64,000 nucleotides of DNA from Glaciecola sp965660625 (GTDB taxonomy: Bacteria > Pseudomonadota > Gammaproteobacteria > Enterobacterales > Alteromonadaceae): positions 310,001-374,000 of the forward strand of contig CBFIAR010000001.1 in NCBI GenBank assembly GCA_965660625.1. The letters are read 5' to 3'. How positions within the stretch are numbered: the stretch's first letter is position 1; every line of letters begins with the position of its first letter. Below, in pieces: positions 44,436 through 52,986 of this stretch. Made by a program: the position numbers and the translations under genes. The notes under the pieces were generated by a model. It was given only the letters and a program-made list of their open reading frames with translations, was not told the DNA's origin and ran no database searches.

Positions 44436-45239
44436 CTAGGGCAAACTTAATACTTGCTGCATGCTATATAAACCGGGAGATTTATCTTTAACCCAAATGG
44501 CAGCCGTGATTGCACCATTAGCAAAGGTTAAGCGACTTGATGCTTTATGCGTCAATTCTATTCTTTCACCTATTGTTGCAAATATTGCAGTGTGCTCCCC
44601 CACTATGTCACCAGCTCTAACCGTACAGAATCCGATGCTTTCTCGATCGCGCTCACCAGTATGACCTTCTCGCCCGTAAATAGCACATTTAGACAAGTCG
44701 CGACCTAATTCATCTGCAATTACCTGACCAATAGCTACGGCTGTTCCAGACGGTGCATCTTTTTTGAATCGGTGATGCGCTTCAACTATTTCAATATCAG
44801 CATCCTTTCCCATTACTGCGCTAGTCTGTCTTGCCAAGCTCAGTAACAAGTTAACGCCAACACTATAATTAGCGGCAAAAACAATCGGAATTGCCTTCGC
44901 AGCTTGATCAATCATGGCCAACTCTGCAGCTGACAATCCAGTAGTTCCTATAACCATTGCCTTTTTATTGCTTACGCACCACGCAATATTTGCTTGTAAG
45001 GCTTGTGGCAGCGTAAAGTCAATAATGACATCGGCTATTCCAGTAGGTTGATTCTTAGTATCGCAAACCTTGATATACTGCTTCGCGATACCTGATAGTT
45101 CCCCTGCGTCAATGCCAACAAGTGAAGAACCCGTGCGTACACTAGCGAAACCCAGTGAAACGTCTGTATGTTGGTAGCAAGCATCAATTAACACACGCCC
45201 CATTCGGCCATTAGCGCCTAAAACACCAATTTTAGTCAT
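44436..45239 (-). CDS. dapB: 4-hydroxy-tetrahydrodipicolinate reductase
   Basis: NAD(P)H-dependent step of lysine and meso-diaminopimelate synthesis. Rossmann motif GVLGANGRMGRVL at the N-terminus and the catalytic block EAHHRFKKDAPSGTAVAIG with the His-His and Lys. 267 residues. It lies upstream of carA in the same direction, as in several gammaproteobacteria, but the 390 bp gap and a separate carA promoter suggest independent transcription. Confidence 0.96.
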   Translation of the reverse strand: MTKIGVLGANGRMGRVLIDACYQHTDVSLGFASVRTGSSLVGIDAGELSGIAKQYIKVCDTKNQPTGIADVIIDFTLPQALQANIAWCVSNKKAMVIGTTGLSAAELAMIDQAAKAIPIVFAANYSVGVNLLLSLARQTSAVMGKDADIEIVEAHHRFKKDAPSGTAVAIGQVIADELGRDLSKCAIYGREGHTGERDRESIGFCTVRAGDIVGEHTAIFATIGERIELTHKASSRLTFANGAITAAIWVKDKSPGLYSMQQVLSLP

Positions 45240-45379
45240 ATAAACTCTATGTTTTTTTAGTTTGTGATATATTGCCCGAATTAACGAAAAACCTAAAGCT
45301 AGATTTAAATTTTTAATAAAGCTTGAGCGAATTACAGGCTATGCTTTAGCTGACACCTATTTTGAATTACGGAACCGTT

Positions 45380-46069
45380 ATGCTTCAGTTATATATTTGG
45401 GACTTCCCCACGCGTCTATTTCATTGGCTATTAGTGATGGCTGTTATTTCCCAGTACATTACCGCTGAAGTAATCGAAGACGCCATACAATGGCACTTTT
45501 ATGGCGGCTATTTCATTTTAGGATTATTAATTTTTAGAGTGCTATGGGGTTTTTGGGGGGCGTATTATGCTAAGTTTTCACAGTTCATTGTATCGCCACA
45601 AAGTGCATGGCTGTATTCAAAAACCTTCGCTGCCCATGAGAATGAGCCCAGCATTGGTCATACTCCCCTAGGCGCGTATTCCATCATCTTTATTCTGACG
45701 GTTTTATTTACACAAGCGATAACTGGTTTGTTTATAACTGATGATATTTTTCACAATGGTCCGTATTACTATGCCATAGGAGAAAAAACACGAGATGTAA
45801 TGAATTGGCTTCATCATCAAGGTTTCAACGCTGTTTGGTTGTTTATTGCATTACATATCGGTGCAATGATTGTTTATAAATTTGCGAAGAAACAAAATTT
45901 AGTAGTAAGTATGATCACTGGATATAAACAACATGACATAACAGCAGCAACCCCACTGACTCAAAACCATTGGATAAAGTTCGTTATTTTTTCCTGCTTG
46001 TCTGCACTAATCGTGTATTTAGTTGTGGTTACTTTTGCGCCAGAAGTTATTGACGATTTTTATTATTAA
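45380..46069 (+). CDS. Cytochrome b561 domain membrane protein
   Basis: 229-residue integral membrane diheme cytochrome b of the hydrogenase/b561 type. Four main membrane segments carry candidate heme histidines: H in RLFHWLLVM, H in IQWHFYGGY, HH in NWLHHQGF and H in FIALHIGAM; a fifth hydrophobic segment sits at the C-terminus (IVYLVVVTF). I take the ATG at 45380 over a TTG at 45362. Such proteins often pair with a cytochrome c-prime, and one lies 2.7 kb away on the other strand, so it may carry electrons from quinol to that partner. Confidence 0.87.
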   Translation: MLQLYIWDFPTRLFHWLLVMAVISQYITAEVIEDAIQWHFYGGYFILGLLIFRVLWGFWGAYYAKFSQFIVSPQSAWLYSKTFAAHENEPSIGHTPLGAYSIIFILTVLFTQAITGLFITDDIFHNGPYYYAIGEKTRDVMNWLHHQGFNAVWLFIALHIGAMIVYKFAKKQNLVVSMITGYKQHDITAATPLTQNHWIKFVIFSCLSALIVYLVVVTFAPEVIDDFYY

Positions 46070-46070
46070 G

Positions 46071-46152
46071 TTTGACAGCTCCCGCGCAGCAGGATGAAAA
46101 AGCAGATTGATAGCCTGACACAACAAAAGCAGTGCCCCGCAATGCCACCTGC
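46071..46152. repeat. Degenerate intergenic element, copy 1
   Basis: Contains TTTGACAGCTCCCGCGCAGC (46071-46090) and TGCCACCTGC (46143-46152), in the same order and orientation as at 49268-49402 but with a shorter middle. It begins one base after the cytochrome b561 stop. Its nature is unknown. Confidence 0.55.
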
Positions 46153-46456
46153 AACAAATAACGCATGTATTATTCTTATTAATAAAGTAGTTTTTATAAG
46201 TCAAAAAATTACGTGTTATTCGCATAGTGTACTATTGATTTTGTAATTTTTTGTTGAAATAAGGCACGTTTGGATTGATTACTATTGCCGCTTTTTATGC
46301 GTAACAGAACAACTTGAAAAGTTTTAGGACGGCAGATTACTAAATGAGAAAATCAACCAGTTTCTTCGAAATTAAGCATTGCTCATCACATATGTAGCCA
46401 AACAGTTAAACTTAGTTAATAGACTGGCGGAAAGTTGTTATTTGTAAGGCTTTTTT

Positions 46457-46591
46457 ATGAAGATAAAACGCTTCACGTGTTATATCAACGTGAATCAGCT
46501 TTCACCACTCATCCTAAAGACAAGATACGCTCATCTAATTCAACTATTGCCATTTTTTCATAATGAGCTTGCCCAGGACCCTATTTTGTAG
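46457..46591 (+). CDS. Possible 44-residue small protein
   Basis: A short frame with AAGG seven bases before the ATG; product begins MKIKRFTCYINVNQLSPLIL. There is no recognisable domain or terminator, and it overlaps the end region of the leftward oxidoreductase gene's 3' side by none. The 46153-46619 gap otherwise holds no feature apart from an inverted repeat TTCACGT/ACGTGAA inside this frame. It is a weak call. Confidence 0.25.
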   Translation: MKIKRFTCYINVNQLSPLILKTRYAHLIQLLPFFHNELAQDPIL

Positions 46592-46619
46592 CTCTGGTCA
46601 ATATATAGGCGACAGAAAC

Positions 46620-47615
46620 TTATGCATGTTCAAGCTGTTTACCGATGTCAGCTAACAATTCATATGAATGTAATTTTGCGCTTTGATCAAAAATTCCAGC
46701 GCTCACGATTAACTCATCGGCTTGAGTTCGATTAATAAAGTGTTGTAGTTTCTCTTTCACCGTTATGGGACTGCCTATAAAAGCACAACTTAGCATGCTT
46801 TCAACTAGCGCTTTTTCCATGGTGTTCCAACAGTTTTCAATATTATCAATCGGCGCTGATAATTTACCTCGCTCACCTCTTATCATGCCTAAAAACCGAA
46901 TCTGCATACTGGTGAATAAATATTCAGCCTGCTCGTCGGTATCGGCCACAATCACAGAAACACACGGCATAGCATAAGGTTTTGACAATTGGTTCGATGG
47001 CGTAAATAGATGTCGGTATTGTTCAAAGGCTTGGTCTAAGGACGCTGGAGCAAAGTGTGAAGCAAAGGCATAAGGTAAGCCAAGTTGAGCGGCTAGTTGG
47101 GCACCAAATAAGCTAGAACCTAACATCCAAAGTGGAACATTTAAGCCTCCTCCTGGTACAGCTTGAACTGCTTGGCCGTCTTTAACGGGTTCGAAATAGT
47201 GTTGCAGCTCTTGAACATCTTGTGAAAATTGCTCCGACGCCCTTGGATCTCTTCGTAAAGCCCGCCATGTTTGCTGATCGGTTCCGGGAGCGCGACCTAA
47301 ACCAAGGTCAATTCTATTAGGGTACAGTGACTCTAATGTACCAAACTGCTCAGCAATCACTAACGGCGAATGGTTAGGTAGCATCACGCCGCCCGCTCCT
47401 ATTCTAATGCTTTTAGTTCCAGCCGCTAAATAACCAATGACCACCGAAGTAGCAGCACTGCCTATACCCACCATATTATGGTGCTCTGCGACCCAGTAAC
47501 GTAAGTACCCTAAAGTATCTGCGAGTTGTGCTAATTCGAGAGATTCGGTGAATGCCTCTGCTGGTGTTTTATCTACTTTTACAGAAACTAGGTCGAGTAC
47601 AGATAATGGGAACAT
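46620..47615 (-). CDS. LLM-class flavin-dependent oxidoreductase (YhbW-like)
   Basis: Bacterial-luciferase-like monooxygenase, expected to use reduced FMN; substrate unknown. Family blocks: YWVAEHHNMVGIGSAATSV, GAGGVMLPNHSPLVIAEQFG, RIDLGLGRAPGTD and LGSSLFGAQLAAQLGLPYAF, closest to E. coli YhbW, which is 335 residues. I take the ATG at 47615 (331 residues, MFPLSVLDLVSV) because YhbW begins close to this; a TTG at 47675 would add 20 poorly conserved residues. No operon partner. Confidence 0.85.
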   Translation of the reverse strand: MFPLSVLDLVSVKVDKTPAEAFTESLELAQLADTLGYLRYWVAEHHNMVGIGSAATSVVIGYLAAGTKSIRIGAGGVMLPNHSPLVIAEQFGTLESLYPNRIDLGLGRAPGTDQQTWRALRRDPRASEQFSQDVQELQHYFEPVKDGQAVQAVPGGGLNVPLWMLGSSLFGAQLAAQLGLPYAFASHFAPASLDQAFEQYRHLFTPSNQLSKPYAMPCVSVIVADTDEQAEYLFTSMQIRFLGMIRGERGKLSAPIDNIENCWNTMEKALVESMLSCAFIGSPITVKEKLQHFINRTQADELIVSAGIFDQSAKLHSYELLADIGKQLEHA

Positions 47616-47975
47616 AGGTTTGAAACTTAAATTGATAGATAGTCCGAGGTTAATGGCTGAGGAGTTTTGGTGCAAGCGATAATAAACGGGTAAAATAACG
47701 AACAGGTCTCATGATTGCCATTTCAAGTTGAGCTAATAATCCTCGAGCCGATTGATCGGATTGGCTACATTCATCAATACGGATGAATATCACAAACTAT
47801 CACTGAGACTTTCAATTTCTAGAAGTTACCTTGTTATCACAGAAACAAATGCTTAAATTTAACCAAACAAGCTAAATTGCAACCGCTGGTTGACAAATTA
47901 ACAAGCCGGCTTACTGGTCTGCAACTACCGAATTCCCTAAGCTAAGCGTCAACTAAAGTCGAAGGAGTAAACCTT

Positions 47976-48130
47976 ATGATATTAGCAGAAAAGATAGTCA
48001 GATTAAGAAAGCAGATTGGCTGGTTGCAAGAGGTAATGCGTTGAGTTTGGCAATGACAAGCAAACGGCAAAAGATCCATAGGCAACTCAACTTTGCACAA
48101 GAGAATGGGACAATATTTTCATGGCGCTAA
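47976..48130 (+). pseudogene. Remnant of an HTH (XRE-type) regulator
   Basis: A perfect AAGGAG eight bases before an ATG opens MILAEKIVRLRKQIGWLQE, the first helices of the common XRE-family opening (IRLRKxxGWSQEELA). The frame then hits TGA at 48042 after 22 codons. Following sequence in another frame (LAMTSKRQKI) gives at best weak continuation and ends quickly, and no downstream domain is found. I read it as a decayed regulator gene with start and ribosome site preserved. Confidence 0.6.
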
Positions 48131-48216
48131 ACGACGCGTATAGATATGACAGTCATCTGCATAACGATGGAACAGTTGCCAGAATGGGCGCTGCGAACCA
48201 TACTTGGCGCACCATA

Positions 48217-48245
48217 AAAAAGAGCGAAGATACTTATCTTCGCTC
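48217..48245 (-). terminator. Terminator of the 30-residue peptide gene
   Basis: Perfect 11 bp arms GAGCGAAGATA and TATCTTCGCTC; read leftward it is followed by TTTTTT. It lies about 33 bp beyond the stop of the small gene at 48278-48370. Confidence 0.85.
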
Positions 48246-48277
48246 CTCAACATAAAACTCTACAATATCTGGTAAAA

Positions 48278-48370
48278 TCAAAAAATTGCGTTAGCTTGAG
48301 AAATTGTCAATCCGTAAAGAATAGTCAGTCCCACTGCAACCGCAGTCTGTTTCAAAGCATCTTTCGACAT
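48278..48370 (-). CDS. Small exported or membrane peptide, 30 residues
   Basis: A 30-residue frame starting ATG nine bases after GGA of an AAAAAAAGGA site. The product is MSKDALKQ, a hydrophobic core (TAVAVGLTILYGLTI), then SQANAIF. It reads as a signal peptide with a plausible ANA cleavage site two residues from the end, or as a single membrane segment. A strong terminator follows on the same strand, and the cytochrome c-prime terminator closes the upstream transcript, so this unit stands alone. Not recognised. Confidence 0.6.
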   Translation of the reverse strand: MSKDALKQTAVAVGLTILYGLTISQANAIF

Positions 48371-48397
48371 AATGGCCAATCCTTTTTTTGTTTTTAT

Positions 48398-48433
48398 TTA
48401 GGATTTAGCGCTATTAACTTCCGTTGTTTCCAT
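48398..48433 (-). CDS. Possible 11-codon leader ORF
   Basis: ATG with GAGG five bases upstream encodes METTEVNSAKS and ends 27 nt before the start of the 30-residue peptide gene. The position suggests a leader peptide or a translational partner. A second overlapping short frame in this leader has no ribosome site. Confidence 0.3.
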   Translation of the reverse strand: METTEVNSAKS

Positions 48434-48551
48434 AGAAGCCTCGCTAGGTAATGAGGACTCTTCTCTACTATCATTGTAAATGCTATAAAAGCACAATTAG
48501 CACTGATAACAACAACGTCTTTTAACAGTACGACGCTGTTCTTAACAATAA

Positions 48552-48580
48552 TATTACATAAAAAAAACATAAATGTAATA
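48552..48580. promoter_or_regulatory. Inverted repeat with A-rich spacer upstream of the small peptide gene
   Basis: TATTACAT and ATGTAATA arms, eight bases each, separated by 13 mostly A bases. It lies about 180 bp upstream of the peptide gene start (leftward) and could be an operator. The rest of 48434-48664 shows no gene. Confidence 0.35.
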
Positions 48581-48664
48581 CTACTTTTAGCTAGTTTATG
48601 CAGTGTTATTATTCGTGAATTACTCCGCGACTAACTATAACTGGGTTTCCTCTCAATATAATCG

Positions 48665-48698
48665 AAAAAACGTTCTCTTAATTCTCATTAAAAGAACG
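48665..48698 (-). terminator. Terminator after cytochrome c-prime gene
   Basis: Read leftward: a 12 bp stem (one G-U) CGTTCTTTTAAT / ATTAAGAGAACG with a GAGA loop, followed by six T. It lies 66 bp beyond the cytochrome c-prime stop. Confidence 0.85.
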
Positions 48699-48763
48699 CC
48701 TATCAATGTCTACTTTTTCTAAATAAGCTGTTACAGATTGTACATTTACAACAGGCTTAAGTG

Positions 48764-49231
48764 TTAATCTGTTTTAAATTTATCATGACAAGCTTTGCAT
48801 GTGGAACCAAGGGCTCCTATAGCCGAGCGGTAATTAGATTCATCTTTTGCTAACGCGATTTTTTGAAGATTAGCGGCAGCATCGACCATATCTTGCCTTT
48901 TGCTTTCGAAATCACTCATTTCTTCCCAGATAATATCAGCAGCCTCAGTTTTCACCTGGAATTTTCTCGTATCCAATTCAAAATAATCTCCCATCATAAG
49001 AGCCAACTGCTCAATACGCATAGCATTCACGCTTATCACTTCAGCATCATAATCAATTTGCCCTTTTGCCATACCGCCAAGTGGTCCCATATTACTTCTC
49101 ACTAATTGCAGCACCGCTTGCCTGAACTGCACTGCCGCGTTCGCCTGCTTTTCTGAGCTCGCTTCTTTTGCAATAACGAAAGGAGTTGTAAGGGTTGTAG
49201 CTAAAGCCAATGAAATAAGCATCTTCTTCAT
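48764..49231 (-). CDS. Cytochrome c-prime, periplasmic
   Basis: 155-residue c-type cytochrome of the four-helix cytochrome c-prime family. A signal peptide MKKMLISLALATTLTTPFVIA precedes the mature helix bundle, whose N-terminal Arg/Met region (RQAVLQLVRSNMGPLGGM) and C-terminal heme site CKACHDKF are typical. Such proteins bind NO or CO and may protect against NO. The open frame extends 67 codons upstream with no stop, but this lies in a repeat element; the ATG at 49231 with AGGAA and the signal peptide decide the start. Confidence 0.9.
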   Translation of the reverse strand: MKKMLISLALATTLTTPFVIAKEASSEKQANAAVQFRQAVLQLVRSNMGPLGGMAKGQIDYDAEVISVNAMRIEQLALMMGDYFELDTRKFQVKTEAADIIWEEMSDFESKRQDMVDAAANLQKIALAKDESNYRSAIGALGSTCKACHDKFKTD

Positions 49232-49267
49232 ATAATATGTTCCTATAATGACGTTTTTATTTACTGT

Positions 49268-49402
49268 TTTGATAGCTCCCGCGCAGCCAGCTGTGGGGAT
49301 CCTTAATAACGCTGGGTGAAATAGATAAAACGATGTTTGTCCATCTGCACTCGACAGTGCATGAGCCGCCTCCAAGGTATTCTTAAGCAACTTGCCACCT
49401 GC
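49268..49402. repeat. Degenerate intergenic element, copy 2
   Basis: Contains TTTGATAGCTCCCGCGCAGC (49268-49287), a TGCACT-CGAC-AGTGCA hairpin (49346-49361) and TGCCACCTGC (49393-49402). The outer blocks match copy 1 at 46071-46152. It lies 37 bp upstream of the cytochrome c-prime start. Of the gap 49232-49706, the rest up to the dnaJ terminator shows no credible gene. Confidence 0.55.
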
Positions 49403-49583
49403 CAGACGGTCTATGCAGTTCGACCTAATCACAGCGGTTTTTCAGAATCTCCGATACTTTACCACAAGTGGCGGGATAAGATAGCTTGGTTCAATTCTAT
49501 CACTCGCCGAAACCTGCTGGGCATTATTACCATAAAGAGACTGGCCTGTTTTTTAGCATGCATTAGATGATGATATAACTGAC

Positions 49584-49611
49584 CCAAAAAAAGCGCCCCA
49601 AATGGGCGCTT
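49584..49611 (-). terminator. Terminator after dnaJ
   Basis: Read leftward: AAGCGCCC / GGGCGCTT stem with a five-base loop, then a run of seven T. It lies about 95 bp beyond the dnaJ stop and ends the heat-shock cluster. Confidence 0.85.
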
Positions 49612-49706
49612 ATCAGTTTTTACGTAAAGTTATCTGTTTCTCGATTTGAGCGTTCTATATTGATATTCCTGGTGTAATAACTACATGCTAAAAGCCACTT
49701 TTCACC

Positions 49707-50825
49707 TTACTTGGTTAAATCGTCAAAGAACTTTTTAACGCCATCAAAAAAACCTTGTTCTTTGGGTCGATGCTTGCCGCCACCCAACGATGCGTCGAAC
49801 TCTTCCAACATCTCTCTTTGCTTTGCAGACAAATTAACCGGGGTTTCTATCACAACTTTACACATGAGATCGCCGATGCTTCCGCTACGGACCGATTTGA
49901 CACCTTTGCCTCTGAGACGAAACATTTTGCCAGTTTGAGTCTCTTGCGAAATTTTAAGTTTTACCTTTCCATCTAAAGTAGGAACTTCAATTTCTCCACC
50001 TAATGCTGCGGTCGCAAATCCGAGGGGTACTTCACAATATAGATTATTACCATCACGCGCGAAAATCTCATGCTCTCGAATATTGACTTGAACATATAAA
50101 TCACCAGCAGGCGCTCCACTTTCGCCCGCTTCGCCTTCGCCAGTTAAGCGAATTCTATCGCCTGTATCAACACCTGCAGGTACTTTAACCGACAACGTTT
50201 TGGTTTTTTCAACACGGCCTTGGCCGCGGCATGGGTTGCACGGGTCGCTAATAATTCGCCCTTTACCAGAACACGTTGGGCACGTTTGCTGCACAGCAAA
50301 AAATCCTTGACGCATTTGCACTTGCCCATTTCCTTTACATGTTGGGCAGCTCGTTGGGGTCGAGCCTTTTTTCGCGCCTGAACCATGACAACTGTCACAT
50401 TCAACCAGTGTAGGAACCCTAATTTCAACGTCTTTACCACGCACAGCTTCTTCTAACGACATCTCGAGATTGTAACGCAAGTCCGAGCCTTGGCGTGCTC
50501 GCGACTGACGACCACGACCACCGCCGAAAATATCACCAAAAACATCACCAAAAATATCACCAAAATCTGCACCCTGGCCTTGACCTCCGCCACGATTTGG
50601 ATCGACACCAGCATGACCATATTGATCATAAGCTGCACGTTTTCGAGAGTCTGTCAGTATTTCATGCGCTTCTTGCGCTTCTTTAAACTTTTCTTCCATG
50701 CCCTTGTCGCCCTGTGTGCGGTCAGGGTGGTATTTCATGGCGAGCTTCTTATAGGCTTTCTTGATGGTGCGCTCTTCGGCACCGCGTTCTACGCCTAATA
50801 CCTCGTAATAGTCTCGTTTGGACAT
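49707..50825 (-). CDS. dnaJ: Chaperone protein DnaJ
   Basis: Hsp40 co-chaperone that delivers clients to DnaK and triggers its ATPase. J-domain with HPD (KYHPDRTQGDKG), a Gly/Phe-rich linker (RGGGQGQGADFGDIFGDVFG), four CxxCxGxG zinc modules (CDSCHGSGAKKG, CPTCKGNG, CPTCSGKG, CNPCRGQG) and the C-terminal substrate-binding domains. I start at the ATG at 50825 (MSKRDYYEVLG, 372 residues); the open frame upstream adds 22 unlikely residues. It follows dnaK by 194 bp. Confidence 0.96.
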   Translation of the reverse strand: MSKRDYYEVLGVERGAEERTIKKAYKKLAMKYHPDRTQGDKGMEEKFKEAQEAHEILTDSRKRAAYDQYGHAGVDPNRGGGQGQGADFGDIFGDVFGDIFGGGRGRQSRARQGSDLRYNLEMSLEEAVRGKDVEIRVPTLVECDSCHGSGAKKGSTPTSCPTCKGNGQVQMRQGFFAVQQTCPTCSGKGRIISDPCNPCRGQGRVEKTKTLSVKVPAGVDTGDRIRLTGEGEAGESGAPAGDLYVQVNIREHEIFARDGNNLYCEVPLGFATAALGGEIEVPTLDGKVKLKISQETQTGKMFRLRGKGVKSVRSGSIGDLMCKVVIETPVNLSAKQREMLEEFDASLGGGKHRPKEQGFFDGVKKFFDDLTK

Positions 50826-51019
50826 AAGATCAAAATTTCCTGCATTGTTTTTCTTTGTTTTATAAAGGCTCTTTAGGCCATCATCCTGCATTCAACTTCG
50901 TGTTTAAAAGTTCTTATAAAACAATAAATTAATATAAAGTCGATGAACTTGAATACAAACAGGGCGCAATCTGAATTTCTCAGTTGCGCCCAAAATGTTA
51001 ATCAGCGAGTTAACAGCAA

Positions 51020-52945
51020 TTATTTTTTGTCGTCTTTCACTTCTTCAAACTCAGCATCAACAACATCGTCGTCAGCTTTTGCAGACTTTGTTTCCCCACC
51101 TTCCGGCGCGCCTTGGCCTTCCGCCGCCGCTTTAGCTTGAGCAATTTCCATGAGCTTTGAAGACGCTTCCATCAACGCTTGAGTTTTAGCTTCGATTTCT
51201 GCTTTGTCATCGCCCTTGCGAGCAGTTTCTAATGCATCAAGAGCTTCTTCAATCGCTTTTTTATCTTCCTCAGGTAAAGCATCGCCTGCTTCTTCAATTT
51301 GAGTTCGAGTTCCATGCACCATGCCATCAGCTTGGTTACGAGCTTGCACCAACTCTTCAAACTTAGCATCAGCTTCTTTATTAGCTACAGCATCTTGCAC
51401 CATTTGTTCAATTTCTTCATCGCTTAAACCTGAGTTCGCTTTGATGGTGATTTTTTGCTCTTTACCAGTATCTTTGTCTTTTGCAGAAACGTGTAAAATA
51501 CCGTCTGCATCAATGTCGAATGTCACTTCGATTTGAGGTGCGCCGCGCGTTGCTGGACGAATACCTTCTAAATTAAATTGCCCTAGAGACTTGTTCCCGG
51601 ATGCTTGCTTGCGCTCACCCTGAAGAACATGAACGGTTACCGCAGACTGGTTATCTTCAGCTGTTGAGAAAGTTTGAGACTTTTTAGTCGGTACTGTCGT
51701 ATTTTTCTCAATTAGCGTCGTCATCACACCACCCATCGTCTCAATACCTAATGAGAGAGGTGAAACGTCTAGTAGCAATACGTCTTTAACGTCACCAGAC
51801 AATACGCCACCTTGGATCGCAGCACCAACAGCAACCGCTTCATCAGGGTTTACGTCTTTACGTGGTTCTTTACCAAAGAATTCAGTTACATACTTCTGAA
51901 CTAATGGCATACGTGTTTGGCCACCAACAAGGATGATGTCGTTGATATCACTGACTGATAAATCAGAATCCTTTAATGCCTGCTTTAATGGTTCGAGTGA
52001 CTTTTTAACTAAGTCTTCCACTAATGACTCTAATTTTGCACGAGTGACTTTAATCACTAAATGCTTAGGACCAGAGGCATCAGCAGTAATATAAGGCAAG
52101 TTAACTTCTGTTTGCTGTGCTGAAGACAACTCAATTTTCGCTTTCTCGCCAGCTTCTTTTAGACGCTGCATTGCTAATGGGTCTTTGCGTAGATCAAAAC
52201 CTTGGTCTTTCTTAAACTCTTCAACCAAATAATTGATCATACGGTTATCAAAGTCTTCCCCACCTAGATGAGTGTCACCGTTGGTCGCCAACACTTCAAA
52301 AGTATGTTCACCATCTGCATCATCAATTTCAATGATTGAGATATCGAATGTACCGCCACCTAGGTCGTATACCGCAACGACACTATCGCCTTTCTTCTTA
52401 TCCATACCGTATGCAAGGGCAGCCGCAGTCGGCTCGTTAATAATACGTTTCACTTCCAAACCTGCAATTCGGCCCGCATCTTTAGTTGCTTGACGCTGTG
52501 CATCATTGAAATAAGCAGGAACGGTGATGACAGCGGCAGTAACTTCTTCACCTAAGTAGTCTTCCGCCGTTTTCTTCATCTTTTTCAAAATTTCTGCAGA
52601 AATTTGTGGAGGAGCCATCTTTTCGCCATTCGCTTGAACCCAAGCATCACCGTTATCAGCTTTTATAATTTTGAACGGCATGATGTCGATATCGCGCTGC
52701 ACTTCTTCGTCTTCAAAACGACGACCGATTAAACGCTTAATCGCGTAAAGTGTGTTTTCTGGGTTTGTCACAGCTTGACGCTTCGCTGGTTGACCAACAA
52801 GCGTCTCACCTTCTGAGCTGTAAGCGATAATTGAAGGTGTAGTGCGGTCACCCTCTGAATTTTCAATAACTTTTGCTTTGTCGCCGTCTAGCACTGCGAC
52901 ACATGAATTTGTTGTACCTAAGTCGATACCAATGATTCTACCCAT
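51020..52945 (-). CDS. dnaK: Chaperone protein DnaK (Hsp70)
   Basis: ATP-driven chaperone. 641 residues. Nucleotide-binding domain opens GIDLGTTNSCVAVLDG with the phosphate-2 and adenosine blocks VYDLGGGTFDISIIEI and ILVGGQTRMPLVQ; substrate-binding domain follows from about residue 390 and ends in an acidic tail (DDDVVDAEFEEVKDDKK). GGAG lies seven bases before the ATG. It has its own sigma-32 promoter at 53050-53077 and an octamer repeat in the leader, besides read-through from grpE. Confidence 0.98.
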   Translation of the reverse strand: MGRIIGIDLGTTNSCVAVLDGDKAKVIENSEGDRTTPSIIAYSSEGETLVGQPAKRQAVTNPENTLYAIKRLIGRRFEDEEVQRDIDIMPFKIIKADNGDAWVQANGEKMAPPQISAEILKKMKKTAEDYLGEEVTAAVITVPAYFNDAQRQATKDAGRIAGLEVKRIINEPTAAALAYGMDKKKGDSVVAVYDLGGGTFDISIIEIDDADGEHTFEVLATNGDTHLGGEDFDNRMINYLVEEFKKDQGFDLRKDPLAMQRLKEAGEKAKIELSSAQQTEVNLPYITADASGPKHLVIKVTRAKLESLVEDLVKKSLEPLKQALKDSDLSVSDINDIILVGGQTRMPLVQKYVTEFFGKEPRKDVNPDEAVAVGAAIQGGVLSGDVKDVLLLDVSPLSLGIETMGGVMTTLIEKNTTVPTKKSQTFSTAEDNQSAVTVHVLQGERKQASGNKSLGQFNLEGIRPATRGAPQIEVTFDIDADGILHVSAKDKDTGKEQKITIKANSGLSDEEIEQMVQDAVANKEADAKFEELVQARNQADGMVHGTRTQIEEAGDALPEEDKKAIEEALDALETARKGDDKAEIEAKTQALMEASSKLMEIAQAKAAAEGQGAPEGGETKSAKADDDVVDAEFEEVKDDKK

Positions 52946-52986
52946 TTGTGTGTCTCCAAAATATGTTTTATGCGTTATGCATTACC

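Noticed and set aside
46472..46494. TTCACGT/ACGTGAA inverted repeat
   Set aside because: Short arms with a nine-base spacer and no gene start nearby in the right place; not enough to call an operator.
48121..48255. 44-codon + strand frame after the regulator remnant
   Set aside because: No ribosome site, and its 3' end runs through a leftward terminator hairpin.
49232..49432. 67-codon N-terminal extension of cytochrome c-prime
   Set aside because: The signal peptide and ribosome site mark the start at 49231; the extension is only the open frame through the repeat element.
49337..49570. 77-codon + strand frame downstream of dnaJ
   Set aside because: It lies largely within the degenerate repeat element and has no recognisable product; possibly part of the element, not supported as a gene.
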